Below are positions 21,128-29,464 of a stretch of DNA of 33,229 nucleotides, piece after piece (within the stretch, counting starts at the first letter, position 1; each line of letters begins with the position of its first letter). This stretch comes from Clostridiales bacterium (GTDB taxonomy: Bacteria > Bacillota > Clostridia > Christensenellales > Aristaeellaceae), in the NCBI GenBank assembly GCA_015056395.1, contig SVGK01000004.1:1-33229 (forward strand). The letters are read 5' to 3'. The notes under the pieces were generated by a model. The model worked only from the letters and a program-made list of their open reading frames with translations, made no database searches and was not told the origin of the DNA. Both the position numbers and the translations under genes were made by a program.

Positions 21128-23461
21128 ATGCGAAGACAGGCACTGCTTTTTGTACTGCTCGGCTTCATGGCGCTGTGCTTTATGACGGCGCAGGCCAGCC
21201 AGTCCGGTAAGTGCGGCGACAACGTGACCTGGAAGCTCTCCAGTTCCGGCGCGCTGACGATATCGGGCAAGGGCGCCATGTACGACTATGACGAAGCCTC
21301 GCCGTTCCCCGCGGAGAGCGTCAAGACCGCCTCGATCGGCAGCGGCATCACGTCGATCGGCGACGGCGCGTTCTACGACTGCGAGCTGATGACGAAGGTC
21401 ACGATCCCCTCGTCCGTCACACGCATCGGCGAGGCGGCGTTCGGGCAGTGCTACTCTCTCTCGTCCGTGACGCTGCCCTCGGGTCTCAAAACCCTGGGCG
21501 ACGGCGCGTTCTTCGCGTGCGCGATCGAATCGCTCGCGGTGCCCTCAGGGATCACAATCGTGCCGAACTCACTCTGCCTGGGATGCGCCCTGCTTGCGGA
21601 CATCAAGCTTCCGAACGGGCTGCTGCAGATCGGCGAAGGCGCATTCGGGGGCTGTGAGGCGCTCACGCAGATAGAGATACCGTCCACTGTTACCGTGATC
21701 GGCGACGCCGCCTTCGCGCTGTCGCATCTGCAAAGCGTCACGATACCCGCCTCCGCCACACAGCTGGGCGCAGGAGTGTTCATGCAATGCCCGCTGCTCC
21801 AGAGCGTGACGATCAGGGGCGAGGTCACGGAGATCGGCGAATCGATGTTCTCCGAGTGCGAAAGCCTGACGACGGTCACGCTGCCGGACAGCGTGCGCTT
21901 CATAGGCGACAGGGCGTTCTACCAGTGCTCCTCGTTAAAAGGTTTCTATTATCCCTCTTCTCTTATGAACATCGGCGAGAATGCCTTCAGCGGCTGCGCT
22001 GCGTTGACGAACGGCACGCTGCCGGACGGCGTGACCGCCGTCGGGGCCAACGCCTTCGCGGGGTGTGATTCCATCACGTCCATGACGCTTCCCGCGAGGC
22101 TCCAGGACATACCCGTATCCATGTTTCCCCTCTCGGTAAAATCCGTGATCGTGAAGTCCGGCAACGCTAATTATTACACCACTGACGGCGTGCTGTTCAG
22201 GCGCGAGGGCAAGGTGCTGGCGTACTGCCCCAAGGGCCGCACGGGCAAGTACACGGTCCCCTCGGGCACCACATCCATAGGCTCCTCGGCGTTCGCGTGG
22301 TCCGGCATTTCTGAGATCATCATACCCGACAGCGTGACGTACATCGGCGGGAGCGCGTTCTCAAGCTGTGGCTCGCTGACGCGCGTGACGATGGGCAACG
22401 GCGTCGAGGAAATGGGGAGAGCCGTGTTCGAGGAATGTGTCAGTCTGACCAACGTCAGCCTCTCCGGGAAGCTCACCGAGATACCGGAGTATACATTTTC
22501 GATATGTGAAAACCTCGCGCGCATCGACATCCCTGAAGGCATAAAGTCCATAGGCAAAAATGCCTTCTTTGACTGCTATGCCCTTGAGGAGCTGGCGCTG
22601 CCGGACGGCTTTGAGATGCTGGCCCCGGACGCCATGGGCGACTGCTACGCGGTCACGCGCGTGACGATCCCCGCAAGCGCCACGAGCATCGCGGCAAACA
22701 GCTTCGATGCCGCATCCAAACTGTCGACGTTCGAGGTCGATCCTGCAAGCGAAAACTACCGGTGCGTGGACGGCGCGCTGATCGATCTGCGCACGGGCAC
22801 GGTGATCGACACCGCGCGCGGCTATGCCGGCACGTGTGCGCTGCCGCGCGGCGTGAAGGCCATAGGGGCCAACGCCTTCATGTTCTCGAAGGTGAGCGGG
22901 GTCGTGCTGCCGGAGGGGCTTGAGACAATCGGCGAAAGCGCGTTCAACCAATGCAACGCGCTGAAGAGCATCAACATACCCCCCACCGTCACGGAGATCG
23001 GTAAGCTGGCCTTCTATCCCTGCGGCCTTGAGGAGATCGAGGTGCCTGAGACCGTCGCGACGGTCGGCTGGCAGTTCGTCGCCGACGGGCTGCCCATACG
23101 CTGCGTCAAGGATTCCGCCGCACACAAATACGCATTGGAGCATGGTAACCCGGTCGTGCTGATCGAGCCCCGCCTCACGTTCACGTTCTTCCTGCCGGAG
23201 GGGCTGGAGCAGGTCGAGGCCGAGTCGTTCATGAACATCGCCGCCGAGAGCATACGTCTGCCGGACGGCGTGACCGCCATAGGCGCGAGGGCGTTCGCGA
23301 ACTGCGTGAAGCTCGAGCGCGTGTACATCCCTCAAAGCGTGACCACGATCAGTTCGGACGCGTTCGAAGGCGCGCCGGATGGCCTCGTGATCGCGGGCGT
23401 CAAGGGCTCGAAGGCCGAAGCTTTCGCAAAGCAGAAGGGCTACACGTTCAAGGCGCAGTGA
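21128..23461 (+). CDS. BspA-like secreted leucine-rich-repeat (LRR_5) protein
   Basis: A 777-residue protein. Residues 1-23 are a signal peptide (MRRQALLFVLLGFMALCFMTAQA). The segment CGDNVTWKLSSSGALTISGKGAMYDYD is the capping region that precedes LRR_5 repeats in BspA-like proteins. A long series of repeats of about 23 residues follows, each with a core of the type ITxIGDGAFYDCxxLxxVTIPSSV. Two interruptions (about 335-365 and 530-575; for example VKSGNANYYTTDGVLFRREGKVLAYCPKG) are the usual non-repeat modules of this family. No LPXTG, SLH or membrane anchor is visible at the C-terminus (KAEAFAKQKGYTFKAQ). The protein is likely secreted or loosely wall-bound and may take part in adhesion. 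AGAGGTGG precedes the ATG at 21128. Its last 14 bp overlap the end of the convergent XRE regulator gene. Confidence 0.92.
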   Translation: MRRQALLFVLLGFMALCFMTAQASQSGKCGDNVTWKLSSSGALTISGKGAMYDYDEASPFPAESVKTASIGSGITSIGDGAFYDCELMTKVTIPSSVTRIGEAAFGQCYSLSSVTLPSGLKTLGDGAFFACAIESLAVPSGITIVPNSLCLGCALLADIKLPNGLLQIGEGAFGGCEALTQIEIPSTVTVIGDAAFALSHLQSVTIPASATQLGAGVFMQCPLLQSVTIRGEVTEIGESMFSECESLTTVTLPDSVRFIGDRAFYQCSSLKGFYYPSSLMNIGENAFSGCAALTNGTLPDGVTAVGANAFAGCDSITSMTLPARLQDIPVSMFPLSVKSVIVKSGNANYYTTDGVLFRREGKVLAYCPKGRTGKYTVPSGTTSIGSSAFAWSGISEIIIPDSVTYIGGSAFSSCGSLTRVTMGNGVEEMGRAVFEECVSLTNVSLSGKLTEIPEYTFSICENLARIDIPEGIKSIGKNAFFDCYALEELALPDGFEMLAPDAMGDCYAVTRVTIPASATSIAANSFDAASKLSTFEVDPASENYRCVDGALIDLRTGTVIDTARGYAGTCALPRGVKAIGANAFMFSKVSGVVLPEGLETIGESAFNQCNALKSINIPPTVTEIGKLAFYPCGLEEIEVPETVATVGWQFVADGLPIRCVKDSAAHKYALEHGNPVVLIEPRLTFTFFLPEGLEQVEAESFMNIAAESIRLPDGVTAIGARAFANCVKLERVYIPQSVTTISSDAFEGAPDGLVIAGVKGSKAEAFAKQKGYTFKAQ

Positions 23462-23681
23462 CATCCTCCTCCATACGCTCTATCAGCGCGCTCAGCTTGA
23501 GGCCGAGCGCGCTTGCTATGTTGGAAAGCGTGTTCAGCGTCGGCTGCTTCTCCCCCGTCTCGATCATGCTCAGGTGGCTGCGCGCGATGCCGGAAAGCCC
23601 GGAGAGCACCTCCTGCGAAAGGCCGCGCTCCAGCCTGAGGCGGCGTATCGTGCGCCCCGGCGCCCTGTCGTCAAAATTCAT
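23448..23681 (-). CDS. Small XRE-family HTH transcriptional regulator
   Basis: A 77-residue single-domain regulator. Residues 8-65 make up a Cro/CI-type helix-turn-helix: IRRLRLERGLSQEVLSGLSGIARSHLSMIETGEKQPTLNTLSNIASALGLKLSALI, with the recognition helix around ARSHLSMIE. There is no sensor domain. The ATG at 23681 is preferred (GGGAG 10 nt upstream); a GTG at 23690 would sit directly on that site. It is convergent with the LRR gene and overlaps it by 14 bp (23448-23461), and divergent from the kinase-dnaE unit 143 nt away, so it could regulate either or itself. No operator was identified. Confidence 0.88.
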   Translation of the reverse strand: MNFDDRAPGRTIRRLRLERGLSQEVLSGLSGIARSHLSMIETGEKQPTLNTLSNIASALGLKLSALIERMEEDVTAP

Positions 23682-23754
23682 TCGGATCACACTCCCGTCG
23701 TTGATGGGCCTTCGCCCTCATGACAGTCCGTGATCATTTCGCGAGCCGACACGG

Positions 23755-23783
23755 TTGCGCCGTGCGCCCGCATGTGTTATAAT
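23755..23783 (+). promoter_or_regulatory. Extended -10 promoter of the kinase-dnaE unit
   Basis: TATAAT at 23778-23783 is preceded by TGT (extended -10) and, after 17 nt, by TTGCGC (23755-23760). It lies 50 nt before the kinase start codon. Confidence 0.7.
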
Positions 23784-23833
23784 GATGTATACTGTATTTG
23801 GAGGATTATGACCATCCGCAGGGAGGTTTGGAT

Positions 23834-25477
23834 ATGGCACTGATCTTGAACGGCATGGAGATGGCATGCAATCCGCAGGACCGCTGGCTGGACGTCGCAA
23901 GGCGCCTGCCCGACGGGGGCGAGGGCGCGCTGGGCGTCGCCGTGGGCGGCGAGACATATTCGCTGGCGGAGCCCGCGAAGGACGGCGCGCACGCCGTGAC
24001 GCTGACGTTTGCAGATGAGGAGGGGCGGCGCATATACGAGCGTTCGCTACAGATGCTGTTCCTGGCGGCGCTCGAGTACGTCGCGCCGGGCGCGCACGCG
24101 CGCATACTGCACTCGCTGGGCGCGGGGCTGTTGATCCGCGTATCGTGGCCGGACGGCGAGGCGCGCTGGTATGACGTGCGCGAGCGCATGAAGGCGCTGG
24201 TCGCGCTGAACCTGCCCATCGACGTGAAGGTATTCACGAAGGAGGACGCCGGCAAGTACTTCGAGCGCACCGGCCAGGCCGAGCGCGTGCGCCTGAACCG
24301 CTGGCGCAGGTTCGACCACTTCACGCTGTACCGGCTGGACGGCTATGAGGATTACTTCTACGGGAAGATGGCGCCGTCCACGGGCTTCCTCAGCGCGTTC
24401 GAACTGATCGAATACCAGGGCGGCGTGGTGCTGATGCAGCCCGACCCGAAGGATCCGACGAAGCCCGCGCCGTTCCGCGACCAGCCGAAGCTGGTCAGCG
24501 TGTACACCGAGACGGCGCGCTGGCAGTCCATACTGAACTGCGACACCGTCGCCGACCTGAACGACATGATCGAGAGCCACCGGCTGCGCGAGTTCATACG
24601 CGTGAACGAGGCGCTGCAGGAGCACCGCATCGCGCAGATCGCCGAACAGTTCATACGCAGCGGCGCGCGGCTGATGCTGATCGCCGGGCCGTCGTCCTCG
24701 GGCAAGACCACGTTCGCGCACAGGCTGGCCATCGCGCTTCGGGTGCACGGGCTCAGGCCGGTCAAGCTCTCGCTGGACGACTACTACCGCAGCCGCGACA
24801 CGCTGCCGCGCGAGGCGGACGGCTCGATCGACCTGGAAAGGCTCGACACGCTGGACGTGCCGCTGATCAACGAGCACCTGCCCAGGCTGCTGGCTGGCGA
24901 GACCGTCGCGCTGCCGGAGTACGACTTCAAGACGGGCATGCGCACATCGCGCACGCACGACATGGCGCTTGAAGAGGGGCAGCCGCTGATCATAGAGGGC
25001 ATACACGGCCTGAACGAGCAGCTGACCGCCTCCGTGCCGCAGGACCAGAAGTTCAGGATATACATCTCGGCGCTGACCATGATCAACCTGGACGACCACA
25101 ACCGCATACGCACCACGGACGCGCGGCTTTTGAGGCGCATCGTGCGCGACCACCAGTTCCGCGGCACGCTGCCGGAGGAGACCATGGCCATGTGGCAGAG
25201 CGTGCGCCGCGGCGAGGAGAACTACATATTCCCCTATCAGGAGGCGGCGGACGCCATGTTCAATTCGTCGCTGAGCTATGAGCTGCCGATCATGAAGAGA
25301 TACGCCTATCCGCTGCTCAAGGCGGTGAAGCCCTCGAGCCCGCACTACACGCTGGCCATGCGGCTTTGCAAGTTCCTGAACTACATACAGCAGGCGGACG
25401 TCGAGGACGAGGTCCCGGTGAACTCGATACTGCGCGAGTTCATAGGCGGATGCTGCTTCTACCGCGAAGAGGACTGA
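23834..25477 (+). CDS. Nucleoside (uridine) kinase-like protein with ThrRS-type N-terminal region
   Basis: A 547-residue protein. The N-terminal part (about 1-260) resembles the TGS plus second-additional (editing-like) region of threonyl-tRNA synthetases, as in the long uridine kinase-like proteins of Clostridia; DHFTLYRLDGYEDYFYGKMAPSTGFLSAFELIEYQGGVVLMQPDP belongs to it. The C-terminal part (about 270-500) is a PRK/uridine-kinase domain: P-loop GPSSSGKTT from residue 285, LSLDDYYRSRD, PEYDFKTGMR, IIEGIHGLNEQL and RLLRRIVRDHQFRG. It probably phosphorylates a nucleoside or a related small substrate, and the exact substrate is unknown. The ATG at 23834 is chosen because GGGAGG lies 7 nt upstream; an in-frame TTG at 23798 lacks a site of its own. 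dnaE starts 3 nt after the stop, so the two genes are co-transcribed. Confidence 0.87.
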   Translation: MALILNGMEMACNPQDRWLDVARRLPDGGEGALGVAVGGETYSLAEPAKDGAHAVTLTFADEEGRRIYERSLQMLFLAALEYVAPGAHARILHSLGAGLLIRVSWPDGEARWYDVRERMKALVALNLPIDVKVFTKEDAGKYFERTGQAERVRLNRWRRFDHFTLYRLDGYEDYFYGKMAPSTGFLSAFELIEYQGGVVLMQPDPKDPTKPAPFRDQPKLVSVYTETARWQSILNCDTVADLNDMIESHRLREFIRVNEALQEHRIAQIAEQFIRSGARLMLIAGPSSSGKTTFAHRLAIALRVHGLRPVKLSLDDYYRSRDTLPREADGSIDLERLDTLDVPLINEHLPRLLAGETVALPEYDFKTGMRTSRTHDMALEEGQPLIIEGIHGLNEQLTASVPQDQKFRIYISALTMINLDDHNRIRTTDARLLRRIVRDHQFRGTLPEETMAMWQSVRRGEENYIFPYQEAADAMFNSSLSYELPIMKRYAYPLLKAVKPSSPHYTLAMRLCKFLNYIQQADVEDEVPVNSILREFIGGCCFYREED

Positions 25478-25480
25478 CGC

Positions 25481-28400
25481 ATGTTCGCACACCTTCATCT
25501 CCACACGGAATACAGCCTGCTTGACGGCGCGTGCCGCATCAAGCCGCTGATGCAGAAGCTCAAGGCGCTGGGCATGACCTCGTGCGCCGTCACGGACCAC
25601 GGCGTGATGTACGGCGTGGTGGACTTCTACCGCGCCGCGCAGGAGGCGGGGATACACCCCGTGATCGGCTGCGAGGTGTACGTCTGCCCCGACATGGACA
25701 ACAAGACCAGCCTCACGCGCGACTACAGCCACCTGATACTTCTGTGCGAGAACCAGCAGGGCTACAGGAACCTGTCGCACCTCGTGTCCGAGAGCTTCCT
25801 GCGCGGCTACTACTACAGGCCGCGCGTGGACTACGCACTTCTTGAGAAGTACCACGAGGGGCTGATCGCGCTGTCCGCGTGCCTCTCCGGCGACCTGCCC
25901 AAGCTCCTGCTGGACGGGCGCGAGAAGGACGCGCGCGCCATGGCTGAGCGGTACCTCGATATATTCGGGCGCGGGAATTTCTACGTGGAGCTGCAGGACC
26001 ACGGGCTGCCGGACGAGAAGACGGTGCTCCCACGGCTGGTGCGCCTGGCGGGCGACATGGACATACCACTGGTGGTCACGAACGACTGCCACTACCTGGA
26101 CAGGGAGGACGCCGCCGCGCAGGACGTGCTGATGTGCATACAGACCGGCAAGACGCTCTCCGAAGAGAACCGCATGCACATGCATACAGACGAGCTGTAC
26201 GTCAAGAGCGAGGACGAGATGCGCGCGCTGTTCCCGAACTTCCCCGACGCCGTGACGCGCACGGAGGAGATCGCCAGGCGCTGCAACGTTCAGTTCGAAT
26301 TCGACAAGACCTATCTGCCCGCCTATCCGCTGCCGGAGGGCGAGACGAACACGGGCTACCTGCGCAGGCTCACCGAGGAGGGCCTGAAGCGCCGCTACGG
26401 CGACGGCCGCCCCGACGCGGTGAAGCGCATGGAGTACGAGCTGGGCGTCATCATATCCATGGGCTACACGGACTACTTCCTGATCGTCTGGGACTTCATA
26501 CACTATGCGAAGACGCACGGCATAGGCGTGGGCCCCGGCCGCGGCAGCGGCGCGGGCTCCATCGTGGCCTACGCGCTGGGCATCACCGAGATCGACCCGC
26601 TGAAATACGCGCTGGTGTTCGAGCGCTTCCTGAACCCGGAGCGCATATCCATGCCGGATATCGACTGCGACTTCGACTACGAGCGGCGCGGCCGGGTGAT
26701 CGACTACGTGCGCCAGCGCTACGGCGCGGACCACGTGGCGCAGATCATCACCTTCGGCACCATGGCGGCGCGCGCCGTGATACGCGACGTGGGGCGCGTG
26801 ATGGACATGAGCTACCAGCAGACGGACGCCATCGCCAAGATGGTGCCGTTCGAGCTGAACATCACGCTGGACAAGGCGCTTTCGATCAACCCGGAGCTCA
26901 AGAAAGCGTATGACGGCGACGAGCAGGTGCGAAGGCTCATCGACATGGCGCGCAAGCTCGAAGGCATGCCGCGCAACACCTCCACGCACGCCGCGGGCGT
27001 GCTGATCACCGCGGAGCCGGTGGTGGAATACTGCCCGCTGCAGACCAACGACGACGTCGTGACCACGCAGTTCCCGATGACCACGGTCGAGCAGCTGGGC
27101 CTTCTGAAGATGGACTTCCTGGGCCTGCGCACGCTGAACGTCATCATGGACACGATACAGATGGTGCGCGACAACGGAGGCGAATGCCCCGACGCCGCCG
27201 ACATACCGCTGGACGACGACGGCGTGTACCGCATGATATCCGAAGGCGACACGGACGGCGTGTTCCAGCTGGAATCCTCCGGCATGCGCGCGTTTTTGAT
27301 GCAGATGAAGCCCGGGAACTTCGAGGACATCATCGCCGCGATATCGCTCTATCGCCCCGGCCCCATGGATTCGATACCGCGCTACATCGCCGGCAAGCAG
27401 GACCCGTCCTCGGTCCGGTACATCACCGAAAAGCTCAGGCCCATACTGGACGTGACCTACGGCTGCATGGTCTATCAGGAGCAGGTCATGCAGATCGTGC
27501 GCGACCTGGCGGGCTATTCGATGGGGCGCAGCGACCTGGTGCGCCGCGCGATGGCGAAGAAAAAGCACGACGTGATGGCGCGCGAGAAGGAGATATTCAT
27601 ACACGGCCAGCTGGCGGAGGACGGCTCCGTACAGGTGCCGGGCTGCGTGCGCAACGGCGTCTCCGAGGCGGCCGCCACGCAGATATTCGACGAGATGACC
27701 GCCTTCGCAAGCTACGCCTTCAACAAGTCGCACGCGGCGGCGTACGGCGTGGTCGCCGTGCAGACGGCGTATCTGAAGCTGCACCACCCTGTCGAATTCA
27801 TGGCCGCGCTGATGAACTCCATCGTGGGCAACACGTCGAAGGTCGCCTACTACATACAGACCTGCCGCAAACGCGGCATACCCGTGCTGCCGCCCGACGT
27901 GAACCGCTCCGGCGAGCGCTTCATGGTGGACAGCGGCGGCGACGGCAAAAAGGGCATACGCTTCGGGCTGGAGGCCATCAAGAGCCTGGGCCACGCGCCC
28001 GTGGAGGCGCTGGTGAAGGAACGGCAGCGCGGCGGCCCCTACAGGGACCTGTACGACCTGATCGACAGGCTCTCGGAGAGCCAGCTCAACAAGAAGGGCG
28101 TCGAAAGCCTGATCGCCTCCGGCGCCATGGACGCGCTGCCGGGCAACCGCGCGCAGAAGCTCTCCGCCTATGACCGCGCCATGGACAGCGCGTCAAGGCG
28201 CATGAAGAACATGGTCGCCGGGCAGATGTCGCTGTTCGGCATGGACGCGGCGTTCGACGCGCCGCCGCCTCCGCTGCCCGACAGGCCGGACTTCCCGCTG
28301 AGCGAGAAGCTGTCGCTCGAGAAGGAGACCACGGGCGTGTACATCTCCGGGCACCCGCTGGACGAATACGCGGAGGCGCTTGCAAAGCTCAGTTTGAACG

Positions 28401-28984
28401 CGCAGGTGCTTTCGGACATGGCGGAGTCCGACCCGGACGGGCTGATGAAGCTGGACGGGCAGAACGTGCGTCTGGGCGGCATGATCGCCGAAAAGCGCAC
28501 GAAGGCGACCAAGTCCGGCGGCATGATGGCCTTCGTGCAGCTGGAGGACCTCTACGGCACCACGGAGGTGCTGGTGTTCCCGAAAGTGCTGGAGCGCGTG
28601 GGCGCGGAACTGGCGCCGGAGTCCCCGGTGCTGATGTCCGGCAGGCTCTCCGTGCGCGAGGAGGAATCGCCCAAGCTGCTGTTGGACCAGGTCTGGCCGC
28701 TGGGCGCGGACGTGCCGGAGGAGCCGCCGAAGCGCCGCTACGAGCGCCCCGCGCCGCACACGAACAAGGAGTGGACGCAGCGGCTTTACATAAAGCTGCA
28801 CGACGCGGACAGGCAGAACGTGCTCAACGTGCTCAGGGAGACGCCGGGGCATATCCCCGTGGTGCTGTACATCATCGAGGAGAAAAAGGCCTGGATGGCG
28901 CCCCGCGAATACTGGGTCAGCGGCGGCTACGACTTCGGCGCGCTGGCGAAGTACGCCGGCGCGGACGGGATCGTGGTCAAGTAG
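25481..28984 (+). CDS. dnaE: DNA polymerase III alpha subunit
   Basis: A 1167-residue C-family replicative polymerase of the DnaE type. The N-terminal PHP domain keeps its metal ligands (HLHTEYSLLDG, VTDHGVMYG, GCEVYV, NDCHYL), so it could bind metals. The polymerase active site is intact: PDIDCDFDYERR has the catalytic Asp393 and Asp395, the third Asp is in KMDFLGLRT (Asp545), and GVGPGRGSGAGSIVAYALGI is the phosphate-binding loop. An HhH region (about 850-900) and an OB-fold (VRLGGMIAEKRTKATKSGGMMAFVQLEDLYGTTEVLVFP, about 990-1030) follow. There is no DnaQ-type exonuclease insertion, so this is DnaE and not PolC. The start lies 3 nt after the kinase gene, with GAGGA upstream in its last codons. 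Length is normal. Confidence 0.96.
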   Translation: MFAHLHLHTEYSLLDGACRIKPLMQKLKALGMTSCAVTDHGVMYGVVDFYRAAQEAGIHPVIGCEVYVCPDMDNKTSLTRDYSHLILLCENQQGYRNLSHLVSESFLRGYYYRPRVDYALLEKYHEGLIALSACLSGDLPKLLLDGREKDARAMAERYLDIFGRGNFYVELQDHGLPDEKTVLPRLVRLAGDMDIPLVVTNDCHYLDREDAAAQDVLMCIQTGKTLSEENRMHMHTDELYVKSEDEMRALFPNFPDAVTRTEEIARRCNVQFEFDKTYLPAYPLPEGETNTGYLRRLTEEGLKRRYGDGRPDAVKRMEYELGVIISMGYTDYFLIVWDFIHYAKTHGIGVGPGRGSGAGSIVAYALGITEIDPLKYALVFERFLNPERISMPDIDCDFDYERRGRVIDYVRQRYGADHVAQIITFGTMAARAVIRDVGRVMDMSYQQTDAIAKMVPFELNITLDKALSINPELKKAYDGDEQVRRLIDMARKLEGMPRNTSTHAAGVLITAEPVVEYCPLQTNDDVVTTQFPMTTVEQLGLLKMDFLGLRTLNVIMDTIQMVRDNGGECPDAADIPLDDDGVYRMISEGDTDGVFQLESSGMRAFLMQMKPGNFEDIIAAISLYRPGPMDSIPRYIAGKQDPSSVRYITEKLRPILDVTYGCMVYQEQVMQIVRDLAGYSMGRSDLVRRAMAKKKHDVMAREKEIFIHGQLAEDGSVQVPGCVRNGVSEAAATQIFDEMTAFASYAFNKSHAAAYGVVAVQTAYLKLHHPVEFMAALMNSIVGNTSKVAYYIQTCRKRGIPVLPPDVNRSGERFMVDSGGDGKKGIRFGLEAIKSLGHAPVEALVKERQRGGPYRDLYDLIDRLSESQLNKKGVESLIASGAMDALPGNRAQKLSAYDRAMDSASRRMKNMVAGQMSLFGMDAAFDAPPPPLPDRPDFPLSEKLSLEKETTGVYISGHPLDEYAEALAKLSLNAQVLSDMAESDPDGLMKLDGQNVRLGGMIAEKRTKATKSGGMMAFVQLEDLYGTTEVLVFPKVLERVGAELAPESPVLMSGRLSVREEESPKLLLDQVWPLGADVPEEPPKRRYERPAPHTNKEWTQRLYIKLHDADRQNVLNVLRETPGHIPVVLYIIEEKKAWMAPREYWVSGGYDFGALAKYAGADGIVVK

Positions 28985-29018
28985 CGGCGGGAAGAGACGG
29001 GAAAGCGGGACGGTTTTT

Positions 29019-29053
29019 TGATTCAGAATCAAGGATCCAGAATTATGAATCAA
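29019..29053. repeat. Degenerate heptanucleotide array C (5 units)
   Basis: Five consecutive 7-mers of the gaatcaa/gaattat type in one register, directly after a T-run. The first two units form a 15-base palindrome around a central A (29018-29032). Confidence 0.65.
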
Positions 29054-29128
29054 TAGCCTGAGAGCAATTTGTGGTGCGCAATGAGTTTGCGAAGGAAGCC
29101 GTGGCAGGACAGTGCGCTCACGCGCGGC

Positions 29129-29154
29129 GGACGCCATGAATGGCGTCCCTACGG
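29129..29154 (+). repeat. CTACGG-tagged palindrome, copy 6
   Basis: GGACGCCATGAATGGCGTCC (29129-29148) followed by CTACGG; identical to copy 3, 18.5 kb away. Confidence 0.8.
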
Positions 29155-29177
29155 CATGCCCGTTCGTAACGACGCTG

Positions 29178-29216
29178 CCTTCCTCGCTGGGAAAGGTGGC
29201 CCGAAGGGCCGGAAGG
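29178..29216. repeat. Compound hairpin repeat (GGCCCGAAGGGCC)
   Basis: CCTTCC (29178-29183) can pair with GGAAGG (29211-29216), enclosing a perfect GGCCC-GAA-GGGCC hairpin (29198-29210). Similar gggaaaggtggcccgaaggg strings are familiar to me from intergenic repeats of gut Firmicutes, but only one copy is in this window. Confidence 0.5.
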
Positions 29217-29298
29217 GGTCCTGAACGGCGCACATACGATTGGAAACGTCGACCGGGTGGACGCCAGACAACACGTATCGACCAGACAATAAGCGTTA

Positions 29299-29347
29299 AA
29301 ACTCAGAATCTCCGGCTGAAAATTCTGAATTATGAATTATGAATCCA
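29299..29347. repeat. Degenerate heptanucleotide array D (7 units)
   Basis: Seven 7-mers in one register, with clear gaattat, gaattat and gaatcca units at the right end and more diverged units (gaatctc, aaattct) to the left. Confidence 0.65.
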
Positions 29348-29395
29348 AACCCGGGCCCGGCCGCCATATAAACGCAAATACAAAGAGGCCCCCCG

Positions 29396-29430
29396 ACTGA
29401 TAATTCCGAATTCCGAATTCCGAATCAACT
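29396..29430. repeat. Degenerate heptanucleotide array E (5 units)
   Basis: Three identical attccga units flanked by actgata and atcaact in the same 7-nt register. The GT2 ribosome binding site follows 20 nt later. Confidence 0.65.
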
Positions 29431-29464
29431 TACTCCATTCCATACTTGTAAGGTGGTATCAAAA

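Larger units (their letters stand above)
28985..29464. other. Gene-free repeat island 3 (between dnaE and the glycosyltransferase gene)
   Basis: In order: heptad array C (29019-29053), a stretch (29096-29124) that resembles part of structured element A, a GGACGCC palindrome with CTACGG tag (29129-29154), a compound hairpin region (29178-29216) and heptad arrays D (29299-29347) and E (29396-29430). The GT2 ribosome binding site follows 20 nt after array E. No gene is supported. Confidence 0.8.

Noticed and set aside
24047-27994. A 1315-codon minus-strand open frame opposite the kinase and dnaE genes
   Set aside because: It is a mirror frame produced by GC-rich codons of the sense genes; composition is His/Arg/Val-rich, no domain is recognisable, and both sense genes have intact motifs throughout.
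29005-29032. Intrinsic terminator after dnaE
   Set aside because: A T-run exists at 29014-29019, but no stem precedes it; the small palindrome there follows the T-run and belongs to array C.
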